From positions 310,001 to 374,000 of the forward strand of contig DASZBM010000002.1 of the NCBI GenBank assembly GCA_035944135.1: a stretch of 64,000 nucleotides of DNA, given 5' to 3'. Numbering within the stretch: position 1 is the first letter of the stretch; every line of letters starts with the position of its first letter. The position numbers and the translations under genes were made by a program. The stretch is from Acidobacteriaceae bacterium. Lineage in GTDB: Bacteria > Acidobacteriota > Terriglobia > Terriglobales > Acidobacteriaceae. The notes beneath the pieces are model-generated. The model was given only the letters and a program-made list of their open reading frames with translations, was not told the origin of the DNA and did not search any database. This document shows positions 1 to 9,523 of this stretch, in pieces.

Positions 1-214
1 CGAGGTGTTGCGCCAACAGTTGGGCGATCGTTTGCTGCCGTTTGTGATTCGCCGCTCGCCGGCGGTGTCGGAGGCGCTGGCGGAGGGTATGACGGTGATG
101 GATTATGCGCCTGATACGGCTGTGGCGGGCGATGTGTTGAACCTGGCTTCGTGGCTGAGGACGCAGGCGGCGCCTGCCTCTGGCTTTAGAAAGGCGCGGT
201 GGAGCGAGCAATGA
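1..214 (+). CDS. BcsQ/ParA-like ATPase, C-terminal fragment
   Basis: The gene is cut by the left edge; about 70 C-terminal residues remain. The end of the protein (RRSPAVSEALAEGMTVMDYAP followed by an acidic AVAGDVLNLASWL helix) resembles the C-terminus of BcsQ (YhjQ)/MinD-ParA-type ATPases found next to cellulose synthase genes. The Walker motifs lie outside the window, so the assignment depends on this tail and on the bcsA gene that follows. The TGA stop at 212-214 overlaps the ATG of bcsA by four bases (ATGA), which indicates translational coupling. In the known family BcsQ localises the cellulose machinery to the cell pole; that role is only inferred here. Confidence 0.6.
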   Translation, partial: EVLRQQLGDRLLPFVIRRSPAVSEALAEGMTVMDYAPDTAVAGDVLNLASWLRTQAAPASGFRKARWSEQ

Positions 215-3141
215 CCCGATCGCCTCTGTGGCGGGAGTTCGAGTCGAGCGATGCGCTGCTTCCGCGGCTCCTGCGGTTTCTGATTGTCGCGGGCGGAACA
301 CTGTTCCTGCTCGCGTCGGCTGCTGTGCCGCTGCCGTGGCCGCAGCAGGCTGTGCTGGGCGGGTTGCTGGTGCTGAGCGCCCTTTGGCTGCACCGCGGCT
401 CGGGCTCGTATCTCACGACTCTGATGCTGGTGTTGCTGTCGTGTTTTGCGACAGTGCGGTATGGCATCTGGCGCGTTCATGCGGTCGAGCAGTACTTCCG
501 GTTCCGCGATTCGACGTGGAACCATCTCAACGCGTTCTTTGTCGTCGTTGTCTTAGGCGCTGAAGCCTATGCATTCGTGGCACTGATCCTGGGCTACTTC
601 CAGACATTGTGGCCGCTGCGCCGGACGCCGGTGCCGCTGCCGGACGATCCGGAGAAGTGGCCTGAGGTCGACCTGCTGATTACGACCTACAACGAACCGC
701 TGCGGCTGGTGAAGTATACGGCGCTTGCGGCGACGAACATCGACTGGCCTGAGGGCAAGCTGAACGTTTATCTGCTCGATGACGGCCGGCGCGAGGAGTT
801 TCGCGACTTCGCCGAGCAGGCGGGCATCGGCTACATGACCCGCCCCAACAACGAGAACGCGAAGGCGGGCAACATCAATGCAGCGCTGAAGCGGTTGAAT
901 GCGCCATTCGTTGCGGTGTTCGATGCGGACCATGTGCCGACGCGCAGCTTTCTGCAGCTCACGATGGGGTGGTTCGACCGCGACGTGAACCTGGCGTTGC
1001 TGCAAACACCGCAGCACTTCTACTCGCCTGATCCGTTTGAACGAAACCTCGAGCAGTTCCGGCATATTCCGGCCGAGAACGAACTGTTTTACGGCGTGGT
1101 GCAGGATGGCAACGATCTCTGGAACGCGACGTCATTTTGCGGATCCTGCGCGGTGCTGCGCCGCAGGGCGCTGGATGAGATTGGCGGAATTGCGACGGAG
1201 ACGGTAACCGAAGACGCGCACACGTCGATCCGGCTGCAGAAGGCTGGGTGGAGCACGGCGTACATCAATATTCCGCAGGCCGCGGGGCTCGCAACCGAAC
1301 GGTTGAGCGGGCACATTCGCCAGCGCGTTCGCTGGGCGCGCGGCATGACGCAGATCCTGCGGGTCGAGAATCCGTTGTTCGGGCGCGGGCTGAAGCTGGT
1401 GCAGCGGCTGTGCTACCTGAATTCTGCAGCGCATTTCCTGTTTGCCCTGCCGCGGCTGGTCTTCCTGATGGCGCCGCTGATTTACCTGATCTATGGCGGC
1501 ACCAACCTGCCGGGCACCTGGCAGTTGATTCTGGCGTACGCCGCGCCGCACCTGGTGATGCTGTACCTGACACATCTTCGCATTCAGGGAAGGCATCGGC
1601 ACTCGTTCTGGAACGAGATCTATGAAACGGTGCTGGCGCCGTACGTTCTGCTGCCGACGATCGGCGCGTTCCTGTGGCCGCGCAAGCCGAAGTTCAACGT
1701 CACGCCCAAGGGGCAGGTGCTCTACTCGAGCTTCTTCGACCGCCGCATTGCGCGGCCGTTTCTGCTGATGCTGTTTGTGAACTTCATCGGTCTGCTGTGC
1801 GCGATTCCGCGGCTGCATCTGTTTGCCGCATCGAACGCACCCGGATGGCAGGGGCGGCTGCTGAGCGTGCCGCACCAGATGTATGACCCGAATCACCTCG
1901 GCACAATCGTGGTCAACGTGGTGTGGACGCTCTTCAACATGATGCTGCTCAGCGTCGCGACGGCTGTGGCGTGGGAGAACCAGCAGCGGCGCCGTGCGGT
2001 GCGGGTGAACGTTGAGGTGCCGGCGGGCGTGGTCCTGCCGGACGGCAGCGTCGTGCAGGGGCTGACGGGCGATCTTTCGAGCACAGGCGTGCGGCTGTGG
2101 ACAGGGTCGCGCCTGAAGGTGCAGCCGGAAGACGCGGTGCGGATTGTTCTGCCGGTGCTGGATGGCGACGCGTCGCTGCCTGCAACTGTAGTGCGCGTGG
2201 AGGATGAGTCGCTGCGCGTGCAGTTCGACGCGCTCTCGCTGGCGGAGGACGAGGCGCTGACGATGGTGCTGTACTCGCGCGCCGACACGTGGCTCGGATG
2301 GGACGAGAGCCGTGAGCGCGATCATCCGGTGCGCAGCTTTGCGCGCATCGTTCGGCTTGCGTTCCGCGGGTTGCGGCAGACGATTCTACCGGGACGCCGT
2401 TCGCGCGATGCCGGCCTAGTGACGAGCATCGTGCCGCTGCTGATTGCGGCGGTGTTGCTGCCGAGTTGGGGCAGAGCGGCAGGGCAGGATGCGCAGACAA
2501 CGACTCCGCCTGTTGCGACCGTCGCCGAAACGAAGCAACCGGCCGAGCCGCCGAAACCGGAAGCCGTGAAGCCGGAGCCGTCGAAGGCCGGACAGGCAAG
2601 TTCGCCAAAAAAGGCCGACGCGGATGCAGGGACCGCTCAGGATCATCCGCCTGCGAAGGCTGTTACGGAAGCAAAGACTGCCGACAAGCCGGCGGATCCG
2701 GCGACGACTGCCAAGACAGATGCTTCGAAGACAACAGCGACCGGGGATCCTAAGACCTCTTCGCCGCAGAGCGGATCTGCGGCCGCCGCTCCGAAGCTGA
2801 CGAAGGCCGGCCATGCAACTGCAAAGACGATTGCGTCCGCTGTAAACGCACTGCCAGCCTCGGCAAAGTCCGTTCCATTTGCTCCCGCGGCGCCGACGCC
2901 CTCGCCCCCGCCCGCGGCGGTGTCTACGGTTCCGACGGCTCCTGTCATCAAGAGCGACCTGGCGGTCGTGAATTTCTATCAGTCTCGCGTTCTGCCAGGG
3001 TGGTGGCGCGCGAGCGTGCTCGCCGCACAGTATCCGTGGGCGCTGCTGATTATCGTGGTGCTGCAATCGTTTCTGATCGCCGTTCTGCTGCGGGCGTCGC
3101 TGCGGCGTCGTGCGCGCGAGCGGCTGCTCGGGCATATCTGA
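211..3141 (+). CDS. bcsA: Cellulose synthase catalytic subunit with PilZ domain and unusual tail
   Basis: Family 2 processive glycosyltransferase that polymerises UDP-glucose in the inner membrane. Catalytic features from the ATG at 211: DDG near residue 190, DAD at 238, TED at 333-335 and QRVRW (QxxRW) at 371, with transmembrane segments on both sides. A PilZ domain follows, with the arginine-rich RRRAVR near 593-598 and DLSSTG at 621-626, so c-di-GMP activation is expected. The start at 211 is preferred over GTG 199 because it overlaps the upstream stop and has GGAG just before it. At 976 residues it is longer than most BcsA proteins. After PilZ there is a hydrophobic signal-like segment (about 737-758), a Pro/Ala/Lys/Thr-rich linker (about 760-915) and a C-terminal membrane helix (about 941-960). 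No bcsB follows; the next gene is on the opposite strand. Confidence 0.93.
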   Translation: MTRSPLWREFESSDALLPRLLRFLIVAGGTLFLLASAAVPLPWPQQAVLGGLLVLSALWLHRGSGSYLTTLMLVLLSCFATVRYGIWRVHAVEQYFRFRDSTWNHLNAFFVVVVLGAEAYAFVALILGYFQTLWPLRRTPVPLPDDPEKWPEVDLLITTYNEPLRLVKYTALAATNIDWPEGKLNVYLLDDGRREEFRDFAEQAGIGYMTRPNNENAKAGNINAALKRLNAPFVAVFDADHVPTRSFLQLTMGWFDRDVNLALLQTPQHFYSPDPFERNLEQFRHIPAENELFYGVVQDGNDLWNATSFCGSCAVLRRRALDEIGGIATETVTEDAHTSIRLQKAGWSTAYINIPQAAGLATERLSGHIRQRVRWARGMTQILRVENPLFGRGLKLVQRLCYLNSAAHFLFALPRLVFLMAPLIYLIYGGTNLPGTWQLILAYAAPHLVMLYLTHLRIQGRHRHSFWNEIYETVLAPYVLLPTIGAFLWPRKPKFNVTPKGQVLYSSFFDRRIARPFLLMLFVNFIGLLCAIPRLHLFAASNAPGWQGRLLSVPHQMYDPNHLGTIVVNVVWTLFNMMLLSVATAVAWENQQRRRAVRVNVEVPAGVVLPDGSVVQGLTGDLSSTGVRLWTGSRLKVQPEDAVRIVLPVLDGDASLPATVVRVEDESLRVQFDALSLAEDEALTMVLYSRADTWLGWDESRERDHPVRSFARIVRLAFRGLRQTILPGRRSRDAGLVTSIVPLLIAAVLLPSWGRAAGQDAQTTTPPVATVAETKQPAEPPKPEAVKPEPSKAGQASSPKKADADAGTAQDHPPAKAVTEAKTADKPADPATTAKTDASKTTATGDPKTSSPQSGSAAAAPKLTKAGHATAKTIASAVNALPASAKSVPFAPAAPTPSPPPAAVSTVPTAPVIKSDLAVVNFYQSRVLPGWWRASVLAAQYPWALLIIVVLQSFLIAVLLRASLRRRARERLLGHI

Positions 3142-3159
3142 TCGCTGCGCCTGCGCCGG

Positions 3160-4719
3160 TCAACGCTGCAGGCGGCACACCCTGAGAATCGCGTTCTGGT
3201 AGGGGCAGTTCAGTGCAGCCGGCGAGTCAGTGCGCAGGATCACCCAGTCAACGCCGTATGGATCGAGGTGCTCGCGGAGTTCGGGCGTGGTCTGCTTGTC
3301 CAGATCGAGCTGTGCGGTGAACCCCGCGTCCCACTCATCTGCGAGCCGCGGCGTAATCGCAGCCTCACCGCCATCCTTGGAGAAATCAGGAAGGACGCTG
3401 CGCAGCGCGATGGCGCGGAAGGTTTGCGCGTCTTCGCCGGGCGTTGTGATGTAGTGCGCGTCGAGCGCGAAGAGCGCATCCTGAGGCGTGTTGTCGCGGC
3501 ACCACAGAAAAGCACGAACCCACTGGTTCTGATTCTGTTGCAACCGCCAGGGCAGTTCAACGTGCGGGGATGCGGCAAACTGGATACGCTGCGTGATGAA
3601 CATTGCGACGGCAGCAGCCATCAGAATCGGAACGATTGCGTATCGCGCGTATCGCCTCGCCGAAGCGGCTGCAGCACATCGCTCAAGAGATTCCTGCAGA
3701 TTTGCTCCGAGCAGTAAAAACATGACGAGGTAGATCACGAGGAAGGCGCGAAGGGGCTGCAGCCGCGCAATAACGTGAGCCCGATAGCTCTCGTGCGCGA
3801 AGGCCAAGGTGACTGTCGCGGCGAAGCATCCGTACAAAATTGCCGCGCTGCAGAGCGGTGCCCAGTTTGCATTCGACCGCGTCCGCCACAGTAGAAGCAG
3901 CAACAGCAGCGGCGCGATGATTCCGACCAGTTCGTACCAGTGCCACTGCGACAGGAACCAGTAGTAGCGGCTCTTTGTGGCGAGCACAATCGCGGCGGAG
4001 TCCGCCGGCGCGCGCGCCTGCAGAATCGCCGCCACTGCAAAGACGAGCACCGCCAGACTGAGGAGCACGAGAGTCCTGTGCCGGAAACGCAGAATGCGCA
4101 GCACGAGGATGAGGCCGAGCGCATACCCCGCCATCAGCGGGTGAAACGCTGCCGCAAGCGCGATGGTCACGACGCAGCCGGCGAGCGAGCGGCGATTGAC
4201 CTTCCAGTCATCGAGCGCGAACGCGAGGGCCCACAATGAGAGCGGCGTGGAGAGGCTTCGCGCCGTGACGTAGGGGTCCATCAGGAGCAGGGAAGTGCCT
4301 GCGATCGGCACCGTCCAGAGTGTCGCGAGCGTCGCAATTCCGGCGAGCTGTGCGCGCTCGTTCCCGGTTACGCGGCGGAGGACAGCGCGCGCGCCGGTCA
4401 GCATCAGCACGATGCTGAGCAGCTCGAGGAGCAGAAGCACGCTGAGCAGTGGAAGGTGCGTAAGACGCGTGAGCGAGGCGATCACCGGCGCGAAGATCGA
4501 GTAGTGCAGGTGCGCTGAGACGAACTCGGTGAAATGCGGGAAAAGCGAGCGGTTCAGCGTGAGCTCAACGCCAGCGACGTAAAGGCCGCCGTCTTCGGCA
4601 AGGGGATGGTATCCGTGCACGAGAAGAGTGGCGAGCGTGAGCGCGGCCAGCAGGGCGCTCCAGCGAACAGCGGACCAGCCTTCCAGTGCGCGCAGCGGCA
4701 TCGGTGGATTTTCAGCCAA
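3160..4719 (-). CDS. Polytopic membrane protein, unknown function
   Basis: A 519-residue protein with about ten hydrophobic segments. It has a signal-anchor-like first helix (WSALLAALTLATLLVHG) followed by an extracytoplasmic stretch, HPLAEDGGLYVAGVELTLNR. A C-terminal soluble part of about 150 residues begins after the last membrane helix. The architecture recalls GT-C type membrane glycosyltransferases, and an acidic ED pair follows the first helix, but no diagnostic motif was found, so no function is assigned. It converges with bcsA (18 bases between stops) and diverges from the next gene. Its ATG at 4719 follows an AGAAAGGAACAG stretch that can serve as ribosome binding site. Codon use and GC content look like the neighbours. 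Confidence 0.75.
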   Translation of the reverse strand: MAENPPMPLRALEGWSAVRWSALLAALTLATLLVHGYHPLAEDGGLYVAGVELTLNRSLFPHFTEFVSAHLHYSIFAPVIASLTRLTHLPLLSVLLLLELLSIVLMLTGARAVLRRVTGNERAQLAGIATLATLWTVPIAGTSLLLMDPYVTARSLSTPLSLWALAFALDDWKVNRRSLAGCVVTIALAAAFHPLMAGYALGLILVLRILRFRHRTLVLLSLAVLVFAVAAILQARAPADSAAIVLATKSRYYWFLSQWHWYELVGIIAPLLLLLLLWRTRSNANWAPLCSAAILYGCFAATVTLAFAHESYRAHVIARLQPLRAFLVIYLVMFLLLGANLQESLERCAAAASARRYARYAIVPILMAAAVAMFITQRIQFAASPHVELPWRLQQNQNQWVRAFLWCRDNTPQDALFALDAHYITTPGEDAQTFRAIALRSVLPDFSKDGGEAAITPRLADEWDAGFTAQLDLDKQTTPELREHLDPYGVDWVILRTDSPAALNCPYQNAILRVCRLQR

Positions 4720-4888
4720 ACTGTTCCTTTCTGCTTAATTTCATGGACGCGAATCCAGCCAACGTTTGCAACACCGCGCTGTGCCAAATCGTCTCAATGC
4801 AAACGGTACAATGAAGAAGCGTACCAATGTTCGATCTACCTACAACATCGCCGGGGAATCCTCGGCCCGCCGCCCTGAGGACCCCGCG

Positions 4889-5896
4889 ATGAGTCGTGAG
4901 CATCGCCTCAATCTGCTGAAGATGCTGCCTGGGCTGCTGATCAGCGCCTTCTTTCTGTGGTGGACCTTCCGCGGCTTCGACATGAAGGACCTTAGCGCTG
5001 TGCGCTTTGTCGCGCCCGCGTGGATCCTCGGCATCATCGTCTTCAGCGTGGCCGGATACACCTTGCGTTGCGTGCGCTGGTGGTGGATGCTGCGCAGTGT
5101 GAAGGCGCGCTTCAGCGACTGCGCGCGCATCTTCATGACTTCGCTTGCGGCGAACAACATCCTCCCGCTGCGCATCGGCGATGTGATGCGCATCTTTACC
5201 TACGCGCCGGACCTGAACGCGACACCGTCGACGGTGCTGAGCACGGTCATCCTGGAAAAGCTGCTGGATGTCTTCAGCCTCGCCGCGTTGTTTGTGATCA
5301 CCATGCATGGCGGCCGCAAAGTCTCGCCGAAGCTTGCCGGCGGCGCGGAGATCGGGCTTGCGATTTCGGCGGTTGCGCTGCTTGTTCTGGTCTTCGGCGC
5401 GCACACGCTGCAGGGACCACTACGCTCGCTCACGGCGAAGAGCCACAACAAGATTGTGAAGAAGATCGAGCACTGGCTGTTGCTCGCGATGGAATGCATC
5501 GAGCACATCGGCCTGGGGGGCACGTTGCTGCTCTTCGTGTTCAGCTTCGTCGCCTGGGGTCTTGAGGGCATGATCTATCTTTCGGCGGTGAAGCTGGTGG
5601 CCCTGAAGACAGATCTGCTGGGGCCATGGCAGGCGGTCTCGCAGGCGAACCTTTCGTTTTTGATTCCGAGCTCGCCGGGAGGCATTGGGCCGTTTGAGTG
5701 GGCTTGCAAGGACGCGCTGGTTCGCCACGGAGCGCCGCCTGCCGCCGCCGGACTCTTCGGGCTCCTGATTCACGCCTGGCTGTTCATTGCGATCACAGCA
5801 GTCGGCGGTGGACTCTTCCTCGTGCATCGTCTGCACCGTGCGCGGCGAGTGCCTCTGGTCGAGGAGCTGGACACGTTGCCCGCTGAGCTTCCGTAA
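4889..5896 (+). CDS. Lysylphosphatidylglycerol synthase transmembrane-domain/UPF0104 family protein
   Basis: A 335-residue integral membrane protein of the AglD/YbhN/LPG-synthase membrane-domain (flippase-like) family. The family signature region near the end is clear: SSPGGIGPFEWACKDALV, with the conserved P-G-G-x-G and a downstream helix pair. It has about eight helices and no soluble transferase domain. The ATG at 4889 is chosen because GAGG lies eight bases upstream; in-frame starts at 4766 and 4811 would add an unconserved arginine-rich leader. Such proteins are proposed to move or modify lipid-linked substrates; the substrate cannot be told from sequence. It is followed 38 bases later by argS, possibly in one transcript. 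Confidence 0.8.
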   Translation: MSREHRLNLLKMLPGLLISAFFLWWTFRGFDMKDLSAVRFVAPAWILGIIVFSVAGYTLRCVRWWWMLRSVKARFSDCARIFMTSLAANNILPLRIGDVMRIFTYAPDLNATPSTVLSTVILEKLLDVFSLAALFVITMHGGRKVSPKLAGGAEIGLAISAVALLVLVFGAHTLQGPLRSLTAKSHNKIVKKIEHWLLLAMECIEHIGLGGTLLLFVFSFVAWGLEGMIYLSAVKLVALKTDLLGPWQAVSQANLSFLIPSSPGGIGPFEWACKDALVRHGAPPAAAGLFGLLIHAWLFIAITAVGGGLFLVHRLHRARRVPLVEELDTLPAELP

Positions 5897-5934
5897 AACG
5901 ATCAGCGAACTGGGATCCGAGAAACGGTTTCGAT

Positions 5935-7950
5935 ATGTACAGAATTTTGCAGCAGACAATTCAGGCGCGTATCCAGGCGCTATTGAGCGAGCGCTACGGC
6001 GTGGAGCTTGCACAGCTCGCGGTCGAGCTGCCGCCGAAGCTCGAGTTCGGCGAGATGGCGCTTCCTGTTGCGTTTGAGCTTGCCAAGCGGCTCAAAAAGG
6101 CGCCGCGGGCTATCGCGCAGGAGTTGCAGCCGGAGCTGGCGAAGATCGACGGCGTGGCGAGCGTGGAGATCGCCGGCGCGGGCTATCTGAACGTGAAGCT
6201 CGATCGCGCCGCAACCGCGCGACGCATTGCGGCGGATGAGCACGCGAGGATCGGCGGCGAAGGCTTTCGGCTGATCGAACACACGAGTATCAATCCGAAC
6301 AAGGCGGCGCACGTCGGCCATTTGCGGAACGCGATCCTCGGCGACAGCTTCGCGCGGATGGTGCGCCCAGATGATTACAAGCCCGGATACGCGACCGGCG
6401 TGCAGAACTATATCGACAACACCGGCGTGCAGGTTGCGGACATCGTCGTTGCGGTGACTGCGCTTCAGGGCATGAACCTTGACGATGTGCGCGGGTGGAT
6501 GTCGGAGCTGCTGGAGACGAATACGCGGCTCGATTACGCGTGCTGGGATTTGTACGCGCAGGTGTCGCAGTGGTACGACGCGGACCCGGATCAGACTGCA
6601 GCGCGCAAGCAGCTCCGGCTGGACACGCTGCACGCGATCGAAGCGGGCGGCAATGAGACCGCGGAGATAGCCGAGATTATCGCAACCGGCGTTCTGCACC
6701 GGCATCTCGAAACGATGGAGCGGCTGGGGATCGAGTACGATTTTCTGCCGCGCGAGAGCGAGATCCTGCACCTGCACTTCTGGGAAGCCGCGCGCGCGCT
6801 GATGGTGGAGCGCGGCGTGCTCTACAAAGAGACAGCAGGAAAGAACGCCGGCTGCTGGGTGATGCGCCGGTCTTCAAATTCAGCCGCAGGCGCTGCGCCG
6901 CCGCTCGCTCCGGGCGAGGTTGACGAAGACGCGAAGATCATCATCCGCTCGAACGGCACGGTCACGTATGTTGGCAAGGACATCGCGTATCACCTCTGGA
7001 AGTTCGGCCTGCTCGGGCGCGACTTTGGGTACGCGCGGTTCCGTGAGTATCCGACGCACACCTGCTGGGTATCGACGATGCACGGCGAAGACCCGCACCC
7101 AAGTTTTGGGCACGCGGACGCAATCTACAACGTCATCGACTCGCGCCAGGACGACCCGCAGACCCAGGTGAAGGAGGCGCTGCGCGCGCTTGGATACGAG
7201 GCGCAGGCCGCGCACTATACGCACCTGAACTACGCGTTCGTCGGCCTCACCGCACGCACTGCGCAGGAGCTCGGATATGTGCTCAGCGATGAGGATAAGG
7301 ATCGTGCCTTCATCGAGGTGAGCGGGCGTAAGGGCTTCGGTGTGAAGGCGGATGATCTGATCGATCGCATGATCGCCGCTGCGCGCGTGGAGGTCGATGC
7401 CCGTCATCCGGCACTCGACGAAGCAGAACGTGCGCAGATTGCCAACGCAATCGGCGTCGGCGCTTTGCGGTACTTCATGCTGCGCTTCACACGCAACACG
7501 GTCATCGCGTTTGATTTCAAAGACGCGCTCAGCTTCGAAGGCGAAACCGGACCCTACGCGCAGTACGCTGCGGTGCGTGCGGCGAACATCTTCCGCAAAG
7601 GCGACGCGGAGGAGGGGCAAGTACTGCGCGATTTCGCAGAGCTCGATCCGAAGATTTTGGCGCCGCTGCTCGAAGGTGAAGAGGGCACGAGTATCTGGGA
7701 AGTGTGGCTGGCGGCGTCGCGTGTTTCGCTCGTGCTCGAGCAGGCGATTGCTGCTGCGGAGCCTGCCGTGCTCGCCAAGTATGCGTTTACGCTGGCGCAG
7801 ACATTCAGCAACTTCTATCACCGGCATCGCGTGCTTACAGAGAGCGATCCGGCGCGGAAGACTCTGCTCTTCGCGACGGCTGCCGTGGCGCGGCGGGAGA
7901 TTACGCGCGTGCTGGGCTGGCTCGGTATCAGCGTGCCGGCTGCGATGTAG
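5935..7950 (+). CDS. argS: Arginyl-tRNA synthetase
   Basis: Class I aminoacyl-tRNA synthetase that charges tRNA-Arg. The N-terminal Add-1 domain is followed by the HIGH-type motif HVGH at residues 126-129 within NKAAHVGHLRNAILGDS. The KMSKS position is occupied by the degenerate KGFGVK (about 466-471), which is normal for many ArgRS enzymes lacking a canonical KMSKS. The C-terminal anticodon-binding domain contains the usual ETGPYAQYAAVRAANI stretch. At 671 residues it is at the long end for ArgRS (often 550-600); an insertion around 300-320 (SNSAAGAAPPLAPG) contributes. The last 23 bases overlap the convergent lipid-kinase gene. Confidence 0.96.
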   Translation: MYRILQQTIQARIQALLSERYGVELAQLAVELPPKLEFGEMALPVAFELAKRLKKAPRAIAQELQPELAKIDGVASVEIAGAGYLNVKLDRAATARRIAADEHARIGGEGFRLIEHTSINPNKAAHVGHLRNAILGDSFARMVRPDDYKPGYATGVQNYIDNTGVQVADIVVAVTALQGMNLDDVRGWMSELLETNTRLDYACWDLYAQVSQWYDADPDQTAARKQLRLDTLHAIEAGGNETAEIAEIIATGVLHRHLETMERLGIEYDFLPRESEILHLHFWEAARALMVERGVLYKETAGKNAGCWVMRRSSNSAAGAAPPLAPGEVDEDAKIIIRSNGTVTYVGKDIAYHLWKFGLLGRDFGYARFREYPTHTCWVSTMHGEDPHPSFGHADAIYNVIDSRQDDPQTQVKEALRALGYEAQAAHYTHLNYAFVGLTARTAQELGYVLSDEDKDRAFIEVSGRKGFGVKADDLIDRMIAAARVEVDARHPALDEAERAQIANAIGVGALRYFMLRFTRNTVIAFDFKDALSFEGETGPYAQYAAVRAANIFRKGDAEEGQVLRDFAELDPKILAPLLEGEEGTSIWEVWLAASRVSLVLEQAIAAAEPAVLAKYAFTLAQTFSNFYHRHRVLTESDPARKTLLFATAAVARREITRVLGWLGISVPAAM

Positions 7951-8881
7951 CGCGTGGTGCAGGCATCAGGAGCCGCAGCGCGTTCGGCACGAGCTCGACG
8001 TGCATCGGTGTGGTGCCAATCCATTCACCGTCAGCCTGCACATGGATCCGGTGACCGGGCGCCGCGCATGCGAAGCTCGAGACGCGCAGGTGCTGCGTGT
8101 ATGGATTCCAATGGTGAGTGCGTGTCCAACTCGTCGCAAACCACACGGGCAGCGTGAACCGGTGAGGCGGTTGGGTAACGGTCAGTTGTAAGGTCTCATC
8201 CACCGGCGAGGCCCCGCGAATCAATGGACTGAACACTCCGCCGAGATCGCCCACGCGAATTGCCATCGCGCTGACGGCTTCCTGCTCGAACCCGTTGTTT
8301 TCATCGCCCGTCGCGGTCACGCGAAATGTGGGGAACTGAGAGCCGAGGAACAGACGCGCGGCGCGCACGTAGTACATCGCCCGTCCGAGGCGATGCTTGC
8401 CGGCAGCGAGCATGCGATAGACGAGCATGCCATCCGGCCCCGCGCCGGCCATCACCGCGAAGTAGCGCGAGCGCTGACCCTCCGGCGTCTCGCAGGTCAC
8501 GCGGCCCAGCGGGATCAAGCGCGGCTCAAAACGAAGCTGCTGGTGCACCGCCTCGGCAGCGTCAAATGACAGGCCCAGGTGACGAGCCAGCGCGTTCGCA
8601 CTTCCGAGCGGAACAACACCGACAACCGCGGAGGGGTGATGCGCGAGTCCCTGCACAACCTCGTGCAGCGTGCCATCGCCGCCGCACGCGAAGACAATCT
8701 CGGCGCCACTCGCGACTGCGCCAGCCGCTTGCACGGCTGCGGTGCCGGGGCCAAGCGTGGCCACAATCTCCGTGTCGATGCCTTCGCGGCGCAGCACATT
8801 GGCCGCGCGTGCGAGCGCAGTTATGCGCGAGCGGCCGCCCCGGCCGGCGTGGGGATTGAAGATCAGGACCGCGCGAGGCAT
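7928..8881 (-). CDS. Diacylglycerol/sphingosine kinase-like lipid kinase
   Basis: A 317-residue soluble protein of the DAGK catalytic-domain family (YegS/BmrU/DgkB-like). It shows NPHAGRGG at residues 9-16, the nucleotide-binding GGDGT at 67-71, and GSANALARHLG in the third conserved block. The product is predicted to phosphorylate a membrane lipid such as diacylglycerol or undecaprenol with ATP; the acceptor is not predictable. The C-terminal beta-sandwich ends with GHRIHVQADGEWIG, typical for the family (usually written xQxDGE). Its 3' end overlaps argS by 23 bases tail to tail, so the two transcripts must be antisense to each other there. Confidence 0.88.
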   Translation of the reverse strand: MPRAVLIFNPHAGRGGRSRITALARAANVLRREGIDTEIVATLGPGTAAVQAAGAVASGAEIVFACGGDGTLHEVVQGLAHHPSAVVGVVPLGSANALARHLGLSFDAAEAVHQQLRFEPRLIPLGRVTCETPEGQRSRYFAVMAGAGPDGMLVYRMLAAGKHRLGRAMYYVRAARLFLGSQFPTFRVTATGDENNGFEQEAVSAMAIRVGDLGGVFSPLIRGASPVDETLQLTVTQPPHRFTLPVWFATSWTRTHHWNPYTQHLRVSSFACAAPGHRIHVQADGEWIGTTPMHVELVPNALRLLMPAPRATSQPAR

Positions 8882-8926
8882 GAGCTTAGGCTACCGTGCG
8901 CATTAGAGCGGCAGCGGGTGCAGCCG

Positions 8927-9442
8927 TCAGCGTCCGTGCGGAGCTTCGCCGCCTGCAGCCGGTGGGGGCCCGCTCGGATGCTCATGCTCGTGCGGCTTCG
9001 GGACGAAGACAGGCGGCTCGGCCATACCCTGGTGGCAGGTGCCGCAGGTCACCGGGTGCTCTGGTTTCGGATCCGTCAACTGCGTCAGGTAGTCCGTGTT
9101 GATGGCGGTGGCCATCTTGATCATCACGCGAGCGCGGTCCTTCATCGGGTTCGCGTCGGAGGCGAAGTTCGGCCTGTTTGTCGCGGGATCCTTCGCATGG
9201 CAGTAGGTGCACTCGACGCCGAGATCGCCTTCGAAGTGCCGCATGATGGCGACGACCTGCTCGCCGGTCAGGTCCCTGGGCAACACCTTGAGGTTTGTAG
9301 GCGGTGGAATCGGCCGCCTCTGATGCTGCGCAGCCGCGGCCCCGGGCTGCTGGGTGGGTGCGGGTTCTGTCTGTTGCGCAAATACCACCGAACCGGCCAG
9401 AAAAGAACCGGCGATCAAGACAAATAGAGATCTACTGGCCAT
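8927..9442 (-). CDS. Secreted di-heme c-type cytochrome
   Basis: A 171-residue exported protein: signal peptide of about 22 residues (LFVLIAGSFLAGSVVFAQ), a proline-rich spacer, then two CXXCH heme c sites, CTYCH at 78-82 and CGTCH at 133-137. The conserved core around NLKVLPRDLTGEQVVAIMR and the first site resembles the photosynthetic-reaction-centre cytochrome subunit-like c-type cytochromes common in Acidobacteriota, which here would be generic periplasmic electron carriers. A His/Pro/Gly-rich tail ends the protein. No oxidase or dehydrogenase partner is nearby. It stands alone between the lipid kinase and pepA, all on the minus strand. Confidence 0.85.
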   Translation of the reverse strand: MASRSLFVLIAGSFLAGSVVFAQQTEPAPTQQPGAAAAQHQRRPIPPPTNLKVLPRDLTGEQVVAIMRHFEGDLGVECTYCHAKDPATNRPNFASDANPMKDRARVMIKMATAINTDYLTQLTDPKPEHPVTCGTCHQGMAEPPVFVPKPHEHEHPSGPPPAAGGEAPHGR

Positions 9443-9523
9443 GAACGTTCCTTACCTCGCAGCTGCAAATGACTTCGTTCTGCGCAGTCTAGCAGGGGCC
9501 GTGACAGTGATCGCGCGAGAGAG

